From positions 1-43,721 of the forward strand of contig DATBSP010000171.1 in assembly GCA_036559705.1 (NCBI GenBank): a stretch of DNA of 43,721 nt, read 5' to 3'. The notes below the pieces were generated by a model, which worked only from the letters and a program-made list of their open reading frames with translations, ran no database searches and had not been told where the DNA came from. Shown here in pieces: positions 7,625 to 16,675 of the stretch. Source of the stretch: Hyphomicrobium_A sp036559705. Lineage in GTDB: Bacteria; Pseudomonadota; Alphaproteobacteria; Rhizobiales; Hyphomicrobiaceae. The position numbers and the translations under genes are program-made. Numbering within the stretch: position 1 is the stretch's first letter; the number at the start of each line of letters is the position of its first letter.

Positions 7625-8688
7625 TCAGGCCGGCAAGCGGCCACCTGCATAGAGATTCAGCGTGTTCATCAGGGCGAACGGGACGCCAGACAGCAGCGCT
7701 TTCACGTAGCGGATGTCCTGGAAGTCCCCGTTGAGCGACAGGCGCGGCAACGCCGTCAGCTCGTGCGCGTTCTCAGGGTAGAGCAGCCTTTTTTGCGTGG
7801 TGACGGCGGTCTCCAGCCCCAGCGCCTCGGCAATGCGGAACTCGCGCGCCCCGGCGCTTTGCGTACAGCCATAGGGATAGCTGAAGTGACGGCAGGGGCG
7901 ACCCAGCTCCTTCTCCACGCGGGCGATGCTTTCGGCCATCTCGGCGTGGGCTCTACCTTCGCTCAACTTGGCGAGCGCGTAGTGGCCGCGTGTGTGCGCG
8001 CCGATCGTCACCAGAGGGTCTTTGGCGAGCTCGCGCAACTCGTCCCACGACACGACGAGATCGGAATGCTCGGCCGCAGGGTTGATGTTGTGGGCGCTGG
8101 CGAGCTCGGCGACAACGGCGCGCGCCTGTGCCTCGGGCAGCGAGCGGAGCCACCAATAGATCTCGTGATGCGCGGCGTCCTTCTCGTCGGGGGTCGACAG
8201 CGGAAGTGACGCGTCTCGCCGTGCATGGCGGGGGTGATCTGTGGCGCGGCGCGCAAGACTTTCTCGAACGTCAACCACCAGAAGTCACCGCGGCCATCGG
8301 CGAAGTCGCTCGGCACGTAGATGGTAAAAGGCGCCCCATGGCGGCGGAAGATCGGATAGGCATGGTCGCGGTTGTCGCGATACCCGTGATCGAGGGTGAA
8401 GCAGGCGAACGGCTTTTCGCTGTCGGCGTTCTCAAGGCGCTCGCGGACCTGACCTAGTGGTATGATGTCGAAACCGGCATCGATCCTCGCGCACAACGTC
8501 TTCAAGGAAGCTTGGCGTGACCTTGAGGATCCGGTTGGGCTCGAACGCCTGCGGCGGCGTCGGGTCGACCTGGTGCAGCATGAATATGACACCAGCGGCG
8601 CGCGTGTAGGGAGCCAGCAGGTTGCCGGCGCGTCTAGTGCACGGCCGCCAGTGCGGTCTTGGAGGAACGTCGTCGATCGCCTGCTCAT
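7625..8688 (-). pseudogene. Polysaccharide deacetylase (NodB-homology) pseudogene, several frameshifts
   Basis: Pieces of one NodB-fold protein are spread over three frames. From the ATG near 8688 the order is: KTALAAVH in one frame, then LLAPYTRAAGVIFMLHQVDP to VTPSFLEDVV in a second, then DAGFDIIPLGQVRERL to PAMHGETRHF in a third, and finally TPDEKDAAHHEIYWWL to the stop at 7625. That needs lesions near 8640-8665, 8490 and 8205. The metal-binding motif that should read LDDGYRDN reads LDHGYRDN, so a ligand aspartate is also lost. Motif 2 (AHTRGHYAL) survives. In life it would have removed acetyl groups from an exopolysaccharide or chitin-like polymer. It lies directly downstream of the chain-length determinant gene, which fits loss of an exopolysaccharide function. 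Confidence 0.8.
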
Positions 8689-8836
8689 GCCGTCCTCTCG
8701 CGTGGGGCGCTGCCAACGCCGCGCGTTTGCCGACTGTCCAGCAATATTCGTGCAGGCCATTCCTGATGCGCCTGACGGCGGTGGCAAAGAGCGGCTTGGC
8801 TAACGGCTCATTAAACGGGGCGCCCCGCGACATGCC

Positions 8837-10972
8837 TCAACCGACGCGTGCCTCAAGGCCGCCCCTTGACGTCAGACGCGCAAGCCGGTCGCGCGCCATC
8901 TGGTTCGATATGGGACGCTCGATGCGGAACAGCTCGATGTCGGCGACCTCGTAGCCGAGGAAAGTGCCGGGCGCGTCCGGAACGGTTGAGCGCTGCTTGG
9001 GCTCGCTGACGACGATGCCGGCGTCGAAGCGACCCTGGATGGCTTCGAACAACGCGCGCGCTACGTCGTTGCGCGCAACGACGACGATGTGATCGTAGGC
9101 GGTGTCGAGCGCATCGAGCGTCAGATTGAGCTGGTCGGGATCGAGCAGCATGTCGCGGTCGAGCACGGCTGTGCCGGCTGGAATGAAGTGGGCGCCGCTG
9201 GCGGGAATGCGCGTCACGACATCCTCGAACTTCGCCTTACCCTGCAACAGCTCGTTGAGGCCGGCGCGCGGGTCGGCGCCGATACGTTCTGCAATGCCGT
9301 GCCCTTCGGGACTCCAGTCGACCAAGATGACGTCGGCGCCGGCATCGGCCATCGCCTTGACGAGATCGATCGCTTCGCCGCCGGCGTCGATCTGCTCGGT
9401 CGAACCCGTCATTAGGGCGCGGAAGCCGCCGATGTCCTGTGGATGCGCCACGAGCTGGTGCGCGAGATCGGCAACCGATTCCATTACATGCACGCCGGCT
9501 GGGCCCGGCGCATAGGCGGGCGGGGCGGTAAACCCGCGCGGCGCCGGTGCACTCGTTTTGCCGACCGTCTCGGCGCGGGCCGGAGCGTGGGCCGCCGTGA
9601 ACAGTGCCTTGGTGACGACGATGGCGATGCCGAACAACAGCGTCGCCATGGCGACGAGGAGCGCATAGGGCAGCGGCTTGGGGAAGCTCGGCACGCTGGT
9701 TCGACGCGCGAGCGAGACGATCTGCGCCTCGATCGGCACGGCGCGGCGGTCGGCGGAGACGCGATTGGCCTCAAAGCGCGCCTGCAGGCGGTCGAGCTCG
9801 GCGCGCTTCGACTTGGCGACGGCCTCGAGCTGGCGCAGTTGCATCTCGGCATCGCCGGTGCCGACGACCTCTTTCTTCATGGCTTCGAGGCTCTGGCGCA
9901 CCGACGCTTCGCGCGTGGCGGCGATGGAGGCGCTCTTTTCGATACCCTCGACGATCTTGCCGACCTCGCTCTTGATCTGGCGCTGCAGGCCGTCAAGGTC
10001 AGCACGCAGCTGGAGCATGCGCGGATGCGCCGGCAGCAGCGTCGCCGACAATTCGGACCACTGACGCTCGACGCGCACGCGCTGCTGCACGAGGTTCTGG
10101 ATGAGCGGCGAGCGCTCCACGTCGGGCAGCGCCTCGGCGTTCCCCGCCCTGACCATCTCGCGCACCGATTGGGCCCGTGCGTCGGCCTCGCTGCGGGCGG
10201 CTTGCGCCCGCGTCAGCTCAGCGGTGACGTCGCCGAGCTGCTGCTGGTTGAGGCCGGTATTGTTGGGCCCACCCTTGAAGTTGTTGGCTTGGGCGCGGAA
10301 GTGCTCGACCGCGGCCTCCGCTTCGGTGACCTCCTTGACGAGCTTGTCGATCTTCGGCTGCAGCGCCTGCTGCGCGTCATCCGTCTCGGTGAGGCTGCGC
10401 GTCGCCAGCAGCGTACGATAGGTCTCGGCGATGCGGTTGGCGACCGCCGCGGCGAGCTTTGGATTATCGGAGGTGAAGCGGATGCCGATGACGCGGCTTT
10501 CCTTCGGCGAATAGATCTCAAGGCGCTTGAAGAACGCCTTGAGCACGCGATCCTGCTCGCTCTCCTCATTACGGTCGCCGACGTCGAGCGCGTTGAGGAT
10601 GCGGTCGAGTTTGCTGGGCGGCTGCAGCTCGCTGTTGAATTCCGGATTGGAGGCGAGCTTCTCCTCGGCGATGATCTGCAGCGCCAGGTCCGGCGACATG
10701 AGCGAACGCAAGTGCGTGTTGATCGCTTCCTTGTCGAGGCGGGCGGCAACAGGATCGAACGAGCGCTCGGCGCCGTCCTTGGGGACGACCACCTGGATCT
10801 GCGCTTCGGACGTGTAGCGCGCCGGGAACGTCGACAGGACAGCATAGGCAATGCCGCCGGTCAGAAGGCTGAGCAATATGAGCTTCGGCAGCGCCCGGCG
10901 CAGCGAGCGCCACACGGCGGAGATGTCGATATCGTCGGGGGAGGCGGTATTCATGGACAGCGCGCCGCTCAA
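8837..10972 (-). CDS. Wzz/GumC-type polysaccharide chain-length protein with degenerate tyrosine-kinase-like domain
   Basis: The 711-residue inner-membrane protein has TM1 near residues 30-49, then the Wzz motif PARYTSEAQIQVV, a long coiled-coil periplasmic part (about 190-390, Gln/Glu/Ala-rich), and TM2 near 434-458 (LPYALLVAMATLLFGIAIVV). The cytosolic tail (about 490-680) resembles the BY-kinase fold and keeps a Walker-A'-like VILVDWSP. The P-loop position reads ALMTGSTEQIDAGGEAIDL, without the GxxxxGK[ST] pattern, so ATP hydrolysis is unlikely. No Tyr-rich cluster is seen at the C-terminus. Such proteins set exopolysaccharide chain length together with a polymerase. The start is ambiguous: TTG at 10972 or ATG at 10954, neither with a strong ribosome site. 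The next downstream gene is the broken deacetylase. Confidence 0.85.
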   Translation of the reverse strand: MSGALSMNTASPDDIDISAVWRSLRRALPKLILLSLLTGGIAYAVLSTFPARYTSEAQIQVVVPKDGAERSFDPVAARLDKEAINTHLRSLMSPDLALQIIAEEKLASNPEFNSELQPPSKLDRILNALDVGDRNEESEQDRVLKAFFKRLEIYSPKESRVIGIRFTSDNPKLAAAVANRIAETYRTLLATRSLTETDDAQQALQPKIDKLVKEVTEAEAAVEHFRAQANNFKGGPNNTGLNQQQLGDVTAELTRAQAARSEADARAQSVREMVRAGNAEALPDVERSPLIQNLVQQRVRVERQWSELSATLLPAHPRMLQLRADLDGLQRQIKSEVGKIVEGIEKSASIAATREASVRQSLEAMKKEVVGTGDAEMQLRQLEAVAKSKRAELDRLQARFEANRVSADRRAVPIEAQIVSLARRTSVPSFPKPLPYALLVAMATLLFGIAIVVTKALFTAAHAPARAETVGKTSAPAPRGFTAPPAYAPGPAGVHVMESVADLAHQLVAHPQDIGGFRALMTGSTEQIDAGGEAIDLVKAMADAGADVILVDWSPEGHGIAERIGADPRAGLNELLQGKAKFEDVVTRIPASGAHFIPAGTAVLDRDMLLDPDQLNLTLDALDTAYDHIVVVARNDVARALFEAIQGRFDAGIVVSEPKQRSTVPDAPGTFLGYEVADIELFRIERPISNQMARDRLARLTSRGGLEARVG

Positions 10973-11120
10973 AGGAGACCTAATGGTTGCTCCAAATTAG
11001 AGCGCTGTCGGGTTGCGATTTCATTAAGCGTCCAAAGATCGGACACACGCTTAGCATTTGTTAACCGGTCGAACCGCAGAGTGAACGGGCGACAAACCCA
11101 TTCGCCGCGGCTGCTCATCC

Positions 11121-11429
11121 ATGTCCTTGCGCCTTGCAATTGTCATCGCCAGCGCGACCGTCCTCCTGGGTGGCTGCGCGGGAGGCGACATTGGCGGCTT
11201 TGATGACCTCAGCCAGTTGAGCAACGTGCTTCCCGTCGATGTGATCTATGACAAGCCGGCGTCAGGCGCCGAAGCACCGCAGCCGGAAAAGGCTGCGGCC
11301 TGGGGCGACACGACGGTCACGACCTCCAAGGCCGCTGAGGGGGGCCCAACAACCGCTAATTCGCCCATCAAAGTCGCCGACTGGGGCCAGACCTCGGTGC
11401 ATCACGGCGGCGGAATGGTGCGCAGGTGA
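11121..11429 (+). CDS. Small putative lipoprotein
   Basis: The 102-residue product starts MSLRLAIVIASATVLLGGC, a short signal peptide ending in a lipobox with Cys19 as the lipid-attachment site. The mature part is low-complexity and contains two similar motifs, AAAWGDTTVTTSKA (about 58-71) and VADWGQTSVHHG (about 85-96), suggesting a short internal repeat around WG(D/Q)T. No enzymatic motif is seen and I do not know its role. The promoter would be shared with, or close to, that of the divergent Wzz gene (148-base gap). Its 3' end overlaps the convergent DUF1513 gene by 28 bases. Confidence 0.65.
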   Translation: MSLRLAIVIASATVLLGGCAGGDIGGFDDLSQLSNVLPVDVIYDKPASGAEAPQPEKAAAWGDTTVTTSKAAEGGPTTANSPIKVADWGQTSVHHGGGMVRR

Positions 11430-12544
11430 TTGTCGAACGCGCGGCCGGGGAAGGTTGCCGTTGTCAGATGCGTGTGATCCGGTTGATCGGTCAGCAGCAC
11501 GCCCATGCCGGAGCTCATGGCAAAGCCGGACGGCGAGGCGCCGGTGACGCCGCAGCTGTCCATCAGGTGTGTCTCGCCGACGACCGCCAACCGTTCGGTG
11601 TCGACGTAGACGATGCGGCCCGCGCGCGGCGCCGAAGCGGCGAGCATTCGGCCATCGCCGCTCATCGCCACGGCGCCAATGTAGCCGGCGAGCGAAGCGC
11701 CCATGGGCTTTGCCGGCTCGATGATGCGCAGCGGCTGGTCGAGGCCGGCACAGCCGACGAGCTCGGGCGTCTCGGCGTCGGCGCCTTCCCACTGGCAGCC
11801 GAACCAGACGGCGCCGCGCGCGTCCTGCGCCAGGTGACGGATCGACAGCTTGTGCAAAGTCGAGCTCGGCTTGTGCTGGCTGATCAGCCGGCCGTTGCTG
11901 CTGTCGATGAAGGCGAGCGAGGGCTGCATAGACGATAGATTGAGCTTCTCGCGGCCAGTCTCAATGTGCGTTTCGATGCCGCCGTTGGCGACGGCGAGGG
12001 TCTTGCCGTCGCTTAGCAGTATCACCTCGTGCGGGCCGATACCGTAGGTGGGGATCTCGCCAATGCGCTGATATCCGGCGGTGGCATTGTAGATGCCGAT
12101 GAGACCGTCGCGCGTCTCGTTGTCATGCTCGGTGGCATAAAGGAGGCGGCCGTCGCGCGAGAACACGCCATGGCCGTAGAAGTGGCGGTTGGCAGGCGTC
12201 GTGAACAGCACGGGCTGGGCGCGGTCGTGGATATCGAAAGCGAGCGCGAACGAACCGGGCCGGCGCGCGAAGACAACGGCCCGTCCGCTGGGACGATCGA
12301 GGGCAATGTCGTGGCCGCGGCCTTCGAGCGGCAGCTCGCGCAGCACCGTGCCGTCCAGGTTGAGCACGACAACCGAGTATGTCCCGTCGGGGCGCCGGCA
12401 AGCGGCAATGAGATCGCCGGCGGCGACGCCCGAGCCCGTGTCGTCGTCGAGCATGCCGGCAAAGGCGCGCGAGGCGCTCGCCGCCGCAATGGTGAGCGCC
12501 GTGCCGATCAGGAGATGCCGCCGATCAATCGCCATCGAGCTCAT
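11402..12544 (-). CDS. DUF1513 beta-propeller-like protein, Tat-exported
   Basis: The 380-residue protein has a Tat-type signal (IDRRHLLIGTALTIAAASASRAFA) and then repeated blade-like segments such as HGVFSRDGRLLYATEHD and GPHEVILLSDGKTLAVANGG. This pattern is that of DUF1513, a periplasmic family repeatedly found with imelysin and DHOR genes in putative iron-uptake clusters. Its biochemical role is not established. The start at 12544 (ATAGGG just upstream) lies inside the 3' end of the preceding imelysin gene, a 20-base overlap, so the two are translationally coupled. The 3' end overlaps the convergent lipoprotein gene by 28 bases. Confidence 0.88.
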   Translation of the reverse strand: MSSMAIDRRHLLIGTALTIAAASASRAFAGMLDDDTGSGVAAGDLIAACRRPDGTYSVVVLNLDGTVLRELPLEGRGHDIALDRPSGRAVVFARRPGSFALAFDIHDRAQPVLFTTPANRHFYGHGVFSRDGRLLYATEHDNETRDGLIGIYNATAGYQRIGEIPTYGIGPHEVILLSDGKTLAVANGGIETHIETGREKLNLSSMQPSLAFIDSSNGRLISQHKPSSTLHKLSIRHLAQDARGAVWFGCQWEGADAETPELVGCAGLDQPLRIIEPAKPMGASLAGYIGAVAMSGDGRMLAASAPRAGRIVYVDTERLAVVGETHLMDSCGVTGASPSGFAMSSGMGVLLTDQPDHTHLTTATFPGRAFDNHLRTIPPP

Positions 12545-13622
12545 TGAACCCTATCGTCAGTCCGGCCAGCGGGGCGATCTCGCGCCCGACCAGCTTGCGG
12601 ATGCCTTCAACGTGGAAGCGCACCATGCGCAATTCGCGGGCTCGGTCCGGATTGTCCTTGGCGCGCGGAATGCTTTCTACCGCGGCAGGTGCGTCGCGGG
12701 CTAGCCGCTCGAACGCCGCAGTGATCCAGCGCGGCATCCAGGCCTTATCGCTCGGTACGCTGCGCGAAAGGCCCATTGTCTCGTAAAGAGCCTTGGACGA
12801 GGCGATTCCAGAAGCGATGTAGCGGGAGCTGAGGCCGGAGCGCGTGAACGGCAGGCGTGGCGGCTTGTCTGGGGTGGCCACCGCCGCGATCATCGGGACG
12901 ACCTCGCGGTCCTGGATCATCTGCAGGCCGGTGATGAGCGCGCGCGCAAAGTCGGCGGCCGGCTCCTCGGGCGACTTGTAGCGTTCATCCTCAGGCCCGG
13001 GCTCGACCATGCGCCGGCGCCAGCCGGCATCGCCCTCCCACTCCACCAGAATTTCGCGCGCCAACGCGTGCGTCGACTGTGCCATGGCGAGGGCGAGCTT
13101 GCAGCGGTAACGCGCCTCCTCGTCATCGCCGGCTATCGAATGGGCGTCGTCGTAAAGCAGGATCTCGAGTGCGGACAGTCCCTGCACTGCCGCACTCTTT
13201 TTGGCGAGCGCGGCCGCATCGAGCGCGGATGCATCGCGCTTGGCGATCAACGCATTGACCTGCCGCGGTGTGACGCCGCGCGGGTCGGGCCAGAAGTCGA
13301 AGCGCTCGGGGCGGCCGATCTGCGACATCGGCCCAAAGCGCAGGAACTCGACCGCCGCCCAGGCCAACACCGTATCGGCAAAATCCTTTTTTAAGGCCTC
13401 CGCTGCCTTCTTGTTGCCAGCGCACGCGCGCGCGAGGTCTTCGGTCAGCTTGCCGCTGCTCTCGGCCAGGCGCTTGAAGCGCGGCAGCACATAACTGTCG
13501 ATGACGCGCGCATTAAGCTTGGGGAACGACGGCACTGCCGGTGCCGCGCGCGCGGGAGGCGGCAACGCAACCATGGCGAGCAGACATAGGGCGGAGAAGC
13601 TCTGCGCGATGGCCCGGTTCAT
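12525..13622 (-). CDS. Imelysin-family periplasmic protein (variant lacking the GxHxxE histidine), copy A
   Basis: I start at the ATG at 13622, 9 codons inside the open frame, because it directly precedes a signal peptide (SALCLLAMVALPPPARA). The 365-residue product has the imelysin/EfeO-like helical fold pattern: VIDSYVLPRFKRL, LAWAAVEFLRFGPMSQ and a C-terminal TIGFNELDGD. Where peptidase-M75-like members have GxHxxE, this one reads VQGLSALEILLYDD, so the histidine is replaced. It is clearly paralogous to the product encoded at 16672-17787 (shared WARxE-like motif, RFGP, AKRD, VQG, GFNxLDGD). It heads the left arm of the divergent cluster with DUF1513. Binding of iron or a heme-related ligand in the periplasm is inferred from family context. 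Confidence 0.88.
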   Translation of the reverse strand: MNRAIAQSFSALCLLAMVALPPPARAAPAVPSFPKLNARVIDSYVLPRFKRLAESSGKLTEDLARACAGNKKAAEALKKDFADTVLAWAAVEFLRFGPMSQIGRPERFDFWPDPRGVTPRQVNALIAKRDASALDAAALAKKSAAVQGLSALEILLYDDAHSIAGDDEEARYRCKLALAMAQSTHALAREILVEWEGDAGWRRRMVEPGPEDERYKSPEEPAADFARALITGLQMIQDREVVPMIAAVATPDKPPRLPFTRSGLSSRYIASGIASSKALYETMGLSRSVPSDKAWMPRWITAAFERLARDAPAAVESIPRAKDNPDRARELRMVRFHVEGIRKLVGREIAPLAGLTIGFNELDGD

Positions 13623-13681
13623 CGTCACTCGATCCAGCGCAGGCCGCACAATCGCCGCTACCCGCGCGTCTTCTGCCGTGT

Positions 13682-13702
13682 GTCACACAAGCCTAGTGTG
13701 AC
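13682..13702. promoter_or_regulatory. Perfect inverted repeat between divergent imelysin arms, candidate operator
   Basis: GTCACAC (13682-13688) and GTGTGAC (13696-13702) are exact reverse complements separated by 7 bases, a 21-base dyad suited to a dimeric regulator. The right half-site runs into a second palindrome, GACTAGTC (13700-13707). The dyad lies 60 bases upstream of the left-arm start (13622) and 121 bases upstream of the right-arm start (13823). A possible -35 (TTGACT, 13762-13767) for the right arm lies between, with only a weak -10. It does not match Fur, Irr or RirA box consensus by eye. Confidence 0.5.
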
Positions 13703-13822
13703 TAGTCGTGATGGCGTTCCTTGGACCGACCTACATAAAGGCTTGGCAGGGAAAAATATTCTTGACTTCCCTAGTCGGAAATCATTCTGATCGCCGCCGC
13801 TAGACCGGTGCAACTAGGTGCC

Positions 13823-15094
13823 ATGAATATGCTCAGAGCTCTGGCCGCCGCGGTGGTGGTCCTTGCCGTTGTTGTTCCGCCGGTCGCCGCCCAGGCGCCC
13901 GACGCTGCAGCCGTCGCCAAGACCTACGCCGACATTGCCGAGGCCGGCTACACCGATTCTCTGGCTGAAGCGCGCAAGCTCAAGACCGCTATCGATACGC
14001 TGATCAAGACGCCGACCGAGGAGAGCCTCCTTGCTGCGCGCAAGGCGTGGGTCGCCGCGCGCGTGCCATACATGCAGACCGAGGCGTTCCGTTTCGGCAA
14101 CAAGATCGTCGACGACTGGGAGCCGCGCGTAAACTCCTGGCCGCTCGATGAGGGCCTCATCGATTACGTGTCGCAAGAGTACGTCGATCAGTCGCCCGCC
14201 AACGATCTCTACGTCGCCAACGTCATCGCCAACCCGTCGATCAAGATCAACGGCGAGCCGGTCGACACCTCGAAAATCACCAAGGAGCTGCTCTCCGACA
14301 AACTGCAGGAGGCGGGCGGCGTCGAGAGCAATGTAGCGACCGGGTATCACGCCATCGAGTTCCTGCTGTGGGGTCAAGATCTCAACGGTACCGGCCCCGG
14401 CGCCGGCAATCGCCCGGCGACCGACTATGACATGAAGAAGTGCACGCACGGCAACTGCGATCGCCGCGCCCAGTATCTCGAGGTCGTCACTTATCTGCTG
14501 ATAGACGATCTCACCTTCATGGCCGCCCAATGGGGACCCGACGGCGCCGCGCGCAAAGCGGTGATGGCGGACGATGGCCGCGCCGGTCTCGTCGCAATCT
14601 TCAAGGGTCTCGGGAGCCTCTCCTACGGCGAGATGGCGGGCGAGCGGATGAAGCTCGGCCTTTTGATCCACGACCCGGAGGAGGAGCACGACTGCTTCTC
14701 CGACAATACGCACAACGCGCACTATTTCGACGCGCTCGGCATCCGCAACGTCTACCTCGGCAGCTATAAGCGCCCCGACGGCACGGTCGTGTCGGGCCCC
14801 AGCCCCTCGGACCTTGTGCGCGCCAAATCAGCCGAGGCGGACACGCGCACGCGCACGGCGCTCGACGAGACCATGCAGAGAGTGGGGGCGATCGTTACGC
14901 GCGCCGAGGGCGGCGAGGCCTACGATCAGATGATCGGCGAAGGCAATGATGCCGGCAACGCCCTGGTCGATCAGGCGATCCAGACCTTGATCGCCCAGTC
15001 GAAGGAATTCGAGCGCGATATCGCCGCGTTGGAGCTCAAGTCGATCGAGTTTGAGGGGTCCGACAGCCTCGATAACCCGACGAACGTCAGATGA
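13823..15094 (+). CDS. Imelysin-family (M75-like) periplasmic protein with intact GxHxxE
   Basis: I prefer the ATG at 13823 (AGGTG just upstream) over the GTG at 13808. The 423-residue product has a signal peptide (LRALAAAVVVLAVVVPPVAAQA) and the hallmark GYHAIEFLLWGQD (H176, E179), the putative metal site of imelysins. The second imelysin repeat is visible as THNAHYFDALGIRNVYLG. Pseudomonas relatives are iron-regulated, and ICMP was described as insulin-cleaving. Most workers now regard the family as iron-uptake components rather than proteases. It begins the right arm of the cluster. The DHOR gene follows after a 90-base gap. Confidence 0.93.
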   Translation: MNMLRALAAAVVVLAVVVPPVAAQAPDAAAVAKTYADIAEAGYTDSLAEARKLKTAIDTLIKTPTEESLLAARKAWVAARVPYMQTEAFRFGNKIVDDWEPRVNSWPLDEGLIDYVSQEYVDQSPANDLYVANVIANPSIKINGEPVDTSKITKELLSDKLQEAGGVESNVATGYHAIEFLLWGQDLNGTGPGAGNRPATDYDMKKCTHGNCDRRAQYLEVVTYLLIDDLTFMAAQWGPDGAARKAVMADDGRAGLVAIFKGLGSLSYGEMAGERMKLGLLIHDPEEEHDCFSDNTHNAHYFDALGIRNVYLGSYKRPDGTVVSGPSPSDLVRAKSAEADTRTRTALDETMQRVGAIVTRAEGGEAYDQMIGEGNDAGNALVDQAIQTLIAQSKEFERDIAALELKSIEFEGSDSLDNPTNVR

Positions 15095-15184
15095 GATACC
15101 CGTTCGGTGACCATCGACCACGAGCCGTGCGGCATAAATGAGCAACCGGCTCCGCAGCCGCGACCCGTTGGCCTATAAGCGCGC

Positions 15185-16675
15185 ATGCGTCATAGACATT
15201 GGTTGCAGAAGCTCCGGCTGCCGCTCCTCCTCGTTCCGGGGGTGATGGCGGTCTGCATAGCAGCGATCGCGGTGCGCGCGGGCGAGCCGGCGATGGTTCC
15301 CAACGAGACGGGCGAGGAAAACCCCGGCGGCAACGCCACGACGCAGGACAGCATCGACACGCGCGAGGCATTTTCGCACTTTTCGCACGGCATCGGCTTT
15401 GAGGGCGAAGCCAAGTTTAAGGTCGGCAACGCCATCTTCCGCAAGCTGTGGATCTCAGCGCCGTCGTCGACCACGAGCTCCGACGGCCTCGGCCCGCTGT
15501 ACAATTCACGCTCGTGCCAGAGTTGCCACTTGAAGGACGGCCGTGGCCACCCCCCGGCGGCGAACTTCCCCGCCGACACTGCGGAATCGATGTTCCTGCG
15601 CCTGTCCATCCCACCGCAGAACGACGAGCAGCGGCGTCTGCTCGCCGAGCATCGCGTCAACAGCATCAACGAACCGACCTACGGCGAGCAATTGCAGAAC
15701 ATCGCAGTGCAGGGCCTCGACAACGAAGGCCACATGCACATCGACTACAAGGAAGCGCCGGTGACGCTCGGCGACGGCACGGTCGTCAGTCTGCGCAACC
15801 CGACCTACAGCATCGACGGCTTGAAGTATGGCCCGCTGCATGCCCATACGATGCTGTCGCCGCGCATTGCTCCTCCGATGATCGGCGTCGGCTTGCTCGA
15901 AGCGGTCACCGAGGATCAGATCCGCGCTAAGGCCGATCCCGATGACAAGGACATGGATGGCATCTCCGGCCGCGCCAACGAAGTGTGGTCGGTGGAGAAC
16001 AGCAAGGTTGCCCTCGGCCGCTTCGGCTGGAAGGCCGGCAAGGCAAGCGTAGCCGAGCAGGCGGCGAGCGCCTTCGCCGGCGACATGGGGTTGTCGAGCC
16101 CACTCGCACCCGATGCTTCGGGCGATTGCACGCAAGCGCAGCCGGCCTGCCGCAACGCGCCCAATGGCAACACGGAGCGCGACGGCGGCTTCGAAGTTAG
16201 CAGCAAACTGTTCGACCACGTTGTGTTCTATTCACAGAACCTCGCCGTGCCTCCGCGCCGCAATTTCAACGACCCTGACGTCAGTCGCAGCAAGGGGCTA
16301 TTCTATGCGCTCGGCTGCCAGAGCTGCCATACGCCGTCCTTCACCACCGGCACGGTGAAAGGCCAGCCGCACCTCAGCAATCAGAGGATCTGGCCCTACT
16401 CCGACCTTCTGTTGCACGACATGGGCGAGGGGCTAGCCGACAACCGGCCCGAAGGCGTCGCCGACGGGCGCGAGTGGCGAACGCCGCCTCTGTGGGGTAT
16501 CGGACTGACCAAGCTCGTCAGCGGCCACACGTTCTTCCTGCACGACGGCCGTGCGCGTAATCTGGAGGAAGCGATCCTGTGGCACGGGGGAGAGGCGCGG
16601 GCAGCACGCGACGGCTATGCGGCGTTGTCGAAGGCGGATCGCGATGCATTCATCAAATTCGTGGAGTCGCTGTGA
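15185..16675 (+). CDS. Di-heme oxidoreductase (DHOR-family) c-type cytochrome
   Basis: The 496-residue exported protein has an N-terminal signal/anchor (LPLLLVPGVMAVCIAAIAV) and two c-type heme motifs, CQSCH at 111-115 and CQSCH at 378-382. They occur in the family contexts NSRSCQSCHLKDGRGHPP and LGCQSCHTPSF. The protein matches the DHOR/thiol oxidoreductase family, distantly related to MauG and di-heme peroxidases. It would transfer electrons in the periplasm, plausibly changing the redox state of iron for the flanking imelysins. That role is inferred from recurrent gene association and is not shown here. Its stop overlaps the start of the next gene (GTGA, 16672-16675), so the two are translationally coupled. 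Confidence 0.93.
   Translation: MRHRHWLQKLRLPLLLVPGVMAVCIAAIAVRAGEPAMVPNETGEENPGGNATTQDSIDTREAFSHFSHGIGFEGEAKFKVGNAIFRKLWISAPSSTTSSDGLGPLYNSRSCQSCHLKDGRGHPPAANFPADTAESMFLRLSIPPQNDEQRRLLAEHRVNSINEPTYGEQLQNIAVQGLDNEGHMHIDYKEAPVTLGDGTVVSLRNPTYSIDGLKYGPLHAHTMLSPRIAPPMIGVGLLEAVTEDQIRAKADPDDKDMDGISGRANEVWSVENSKVALGRFGWKAGKASVAEQAASAFAGDMGLSSPLAPDASGDCTQAQPACRNAPNGNTERDGGFEVSSKLFDHVVFYSQNLAVPPRRNFNDPDVSRSKGLFYALGCQSCHTPSFTTGTVKGQPHLSNQRIWPYSDLLLHDMGEGLADNRPEGVADGREWRTPPLWGIGLTKLVSGHTFFLHDGRARNLEEAILWHGGEARAARDGYAALSKADRDAFIKFVESL

Noticed and set aside
9443..11203. A 586-codon plus-strand open frame
   Set aside because: It lies antisense to the well-supported Wzz-type gene and shows no domain or signal features.
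13762..13790. A full promoter for the right imelysin arm
   Set aside because: TTGACT is a good -35, but the sequence about 17 bases downstream is a poor -10 match, so it is mentioned only in the operator entry.
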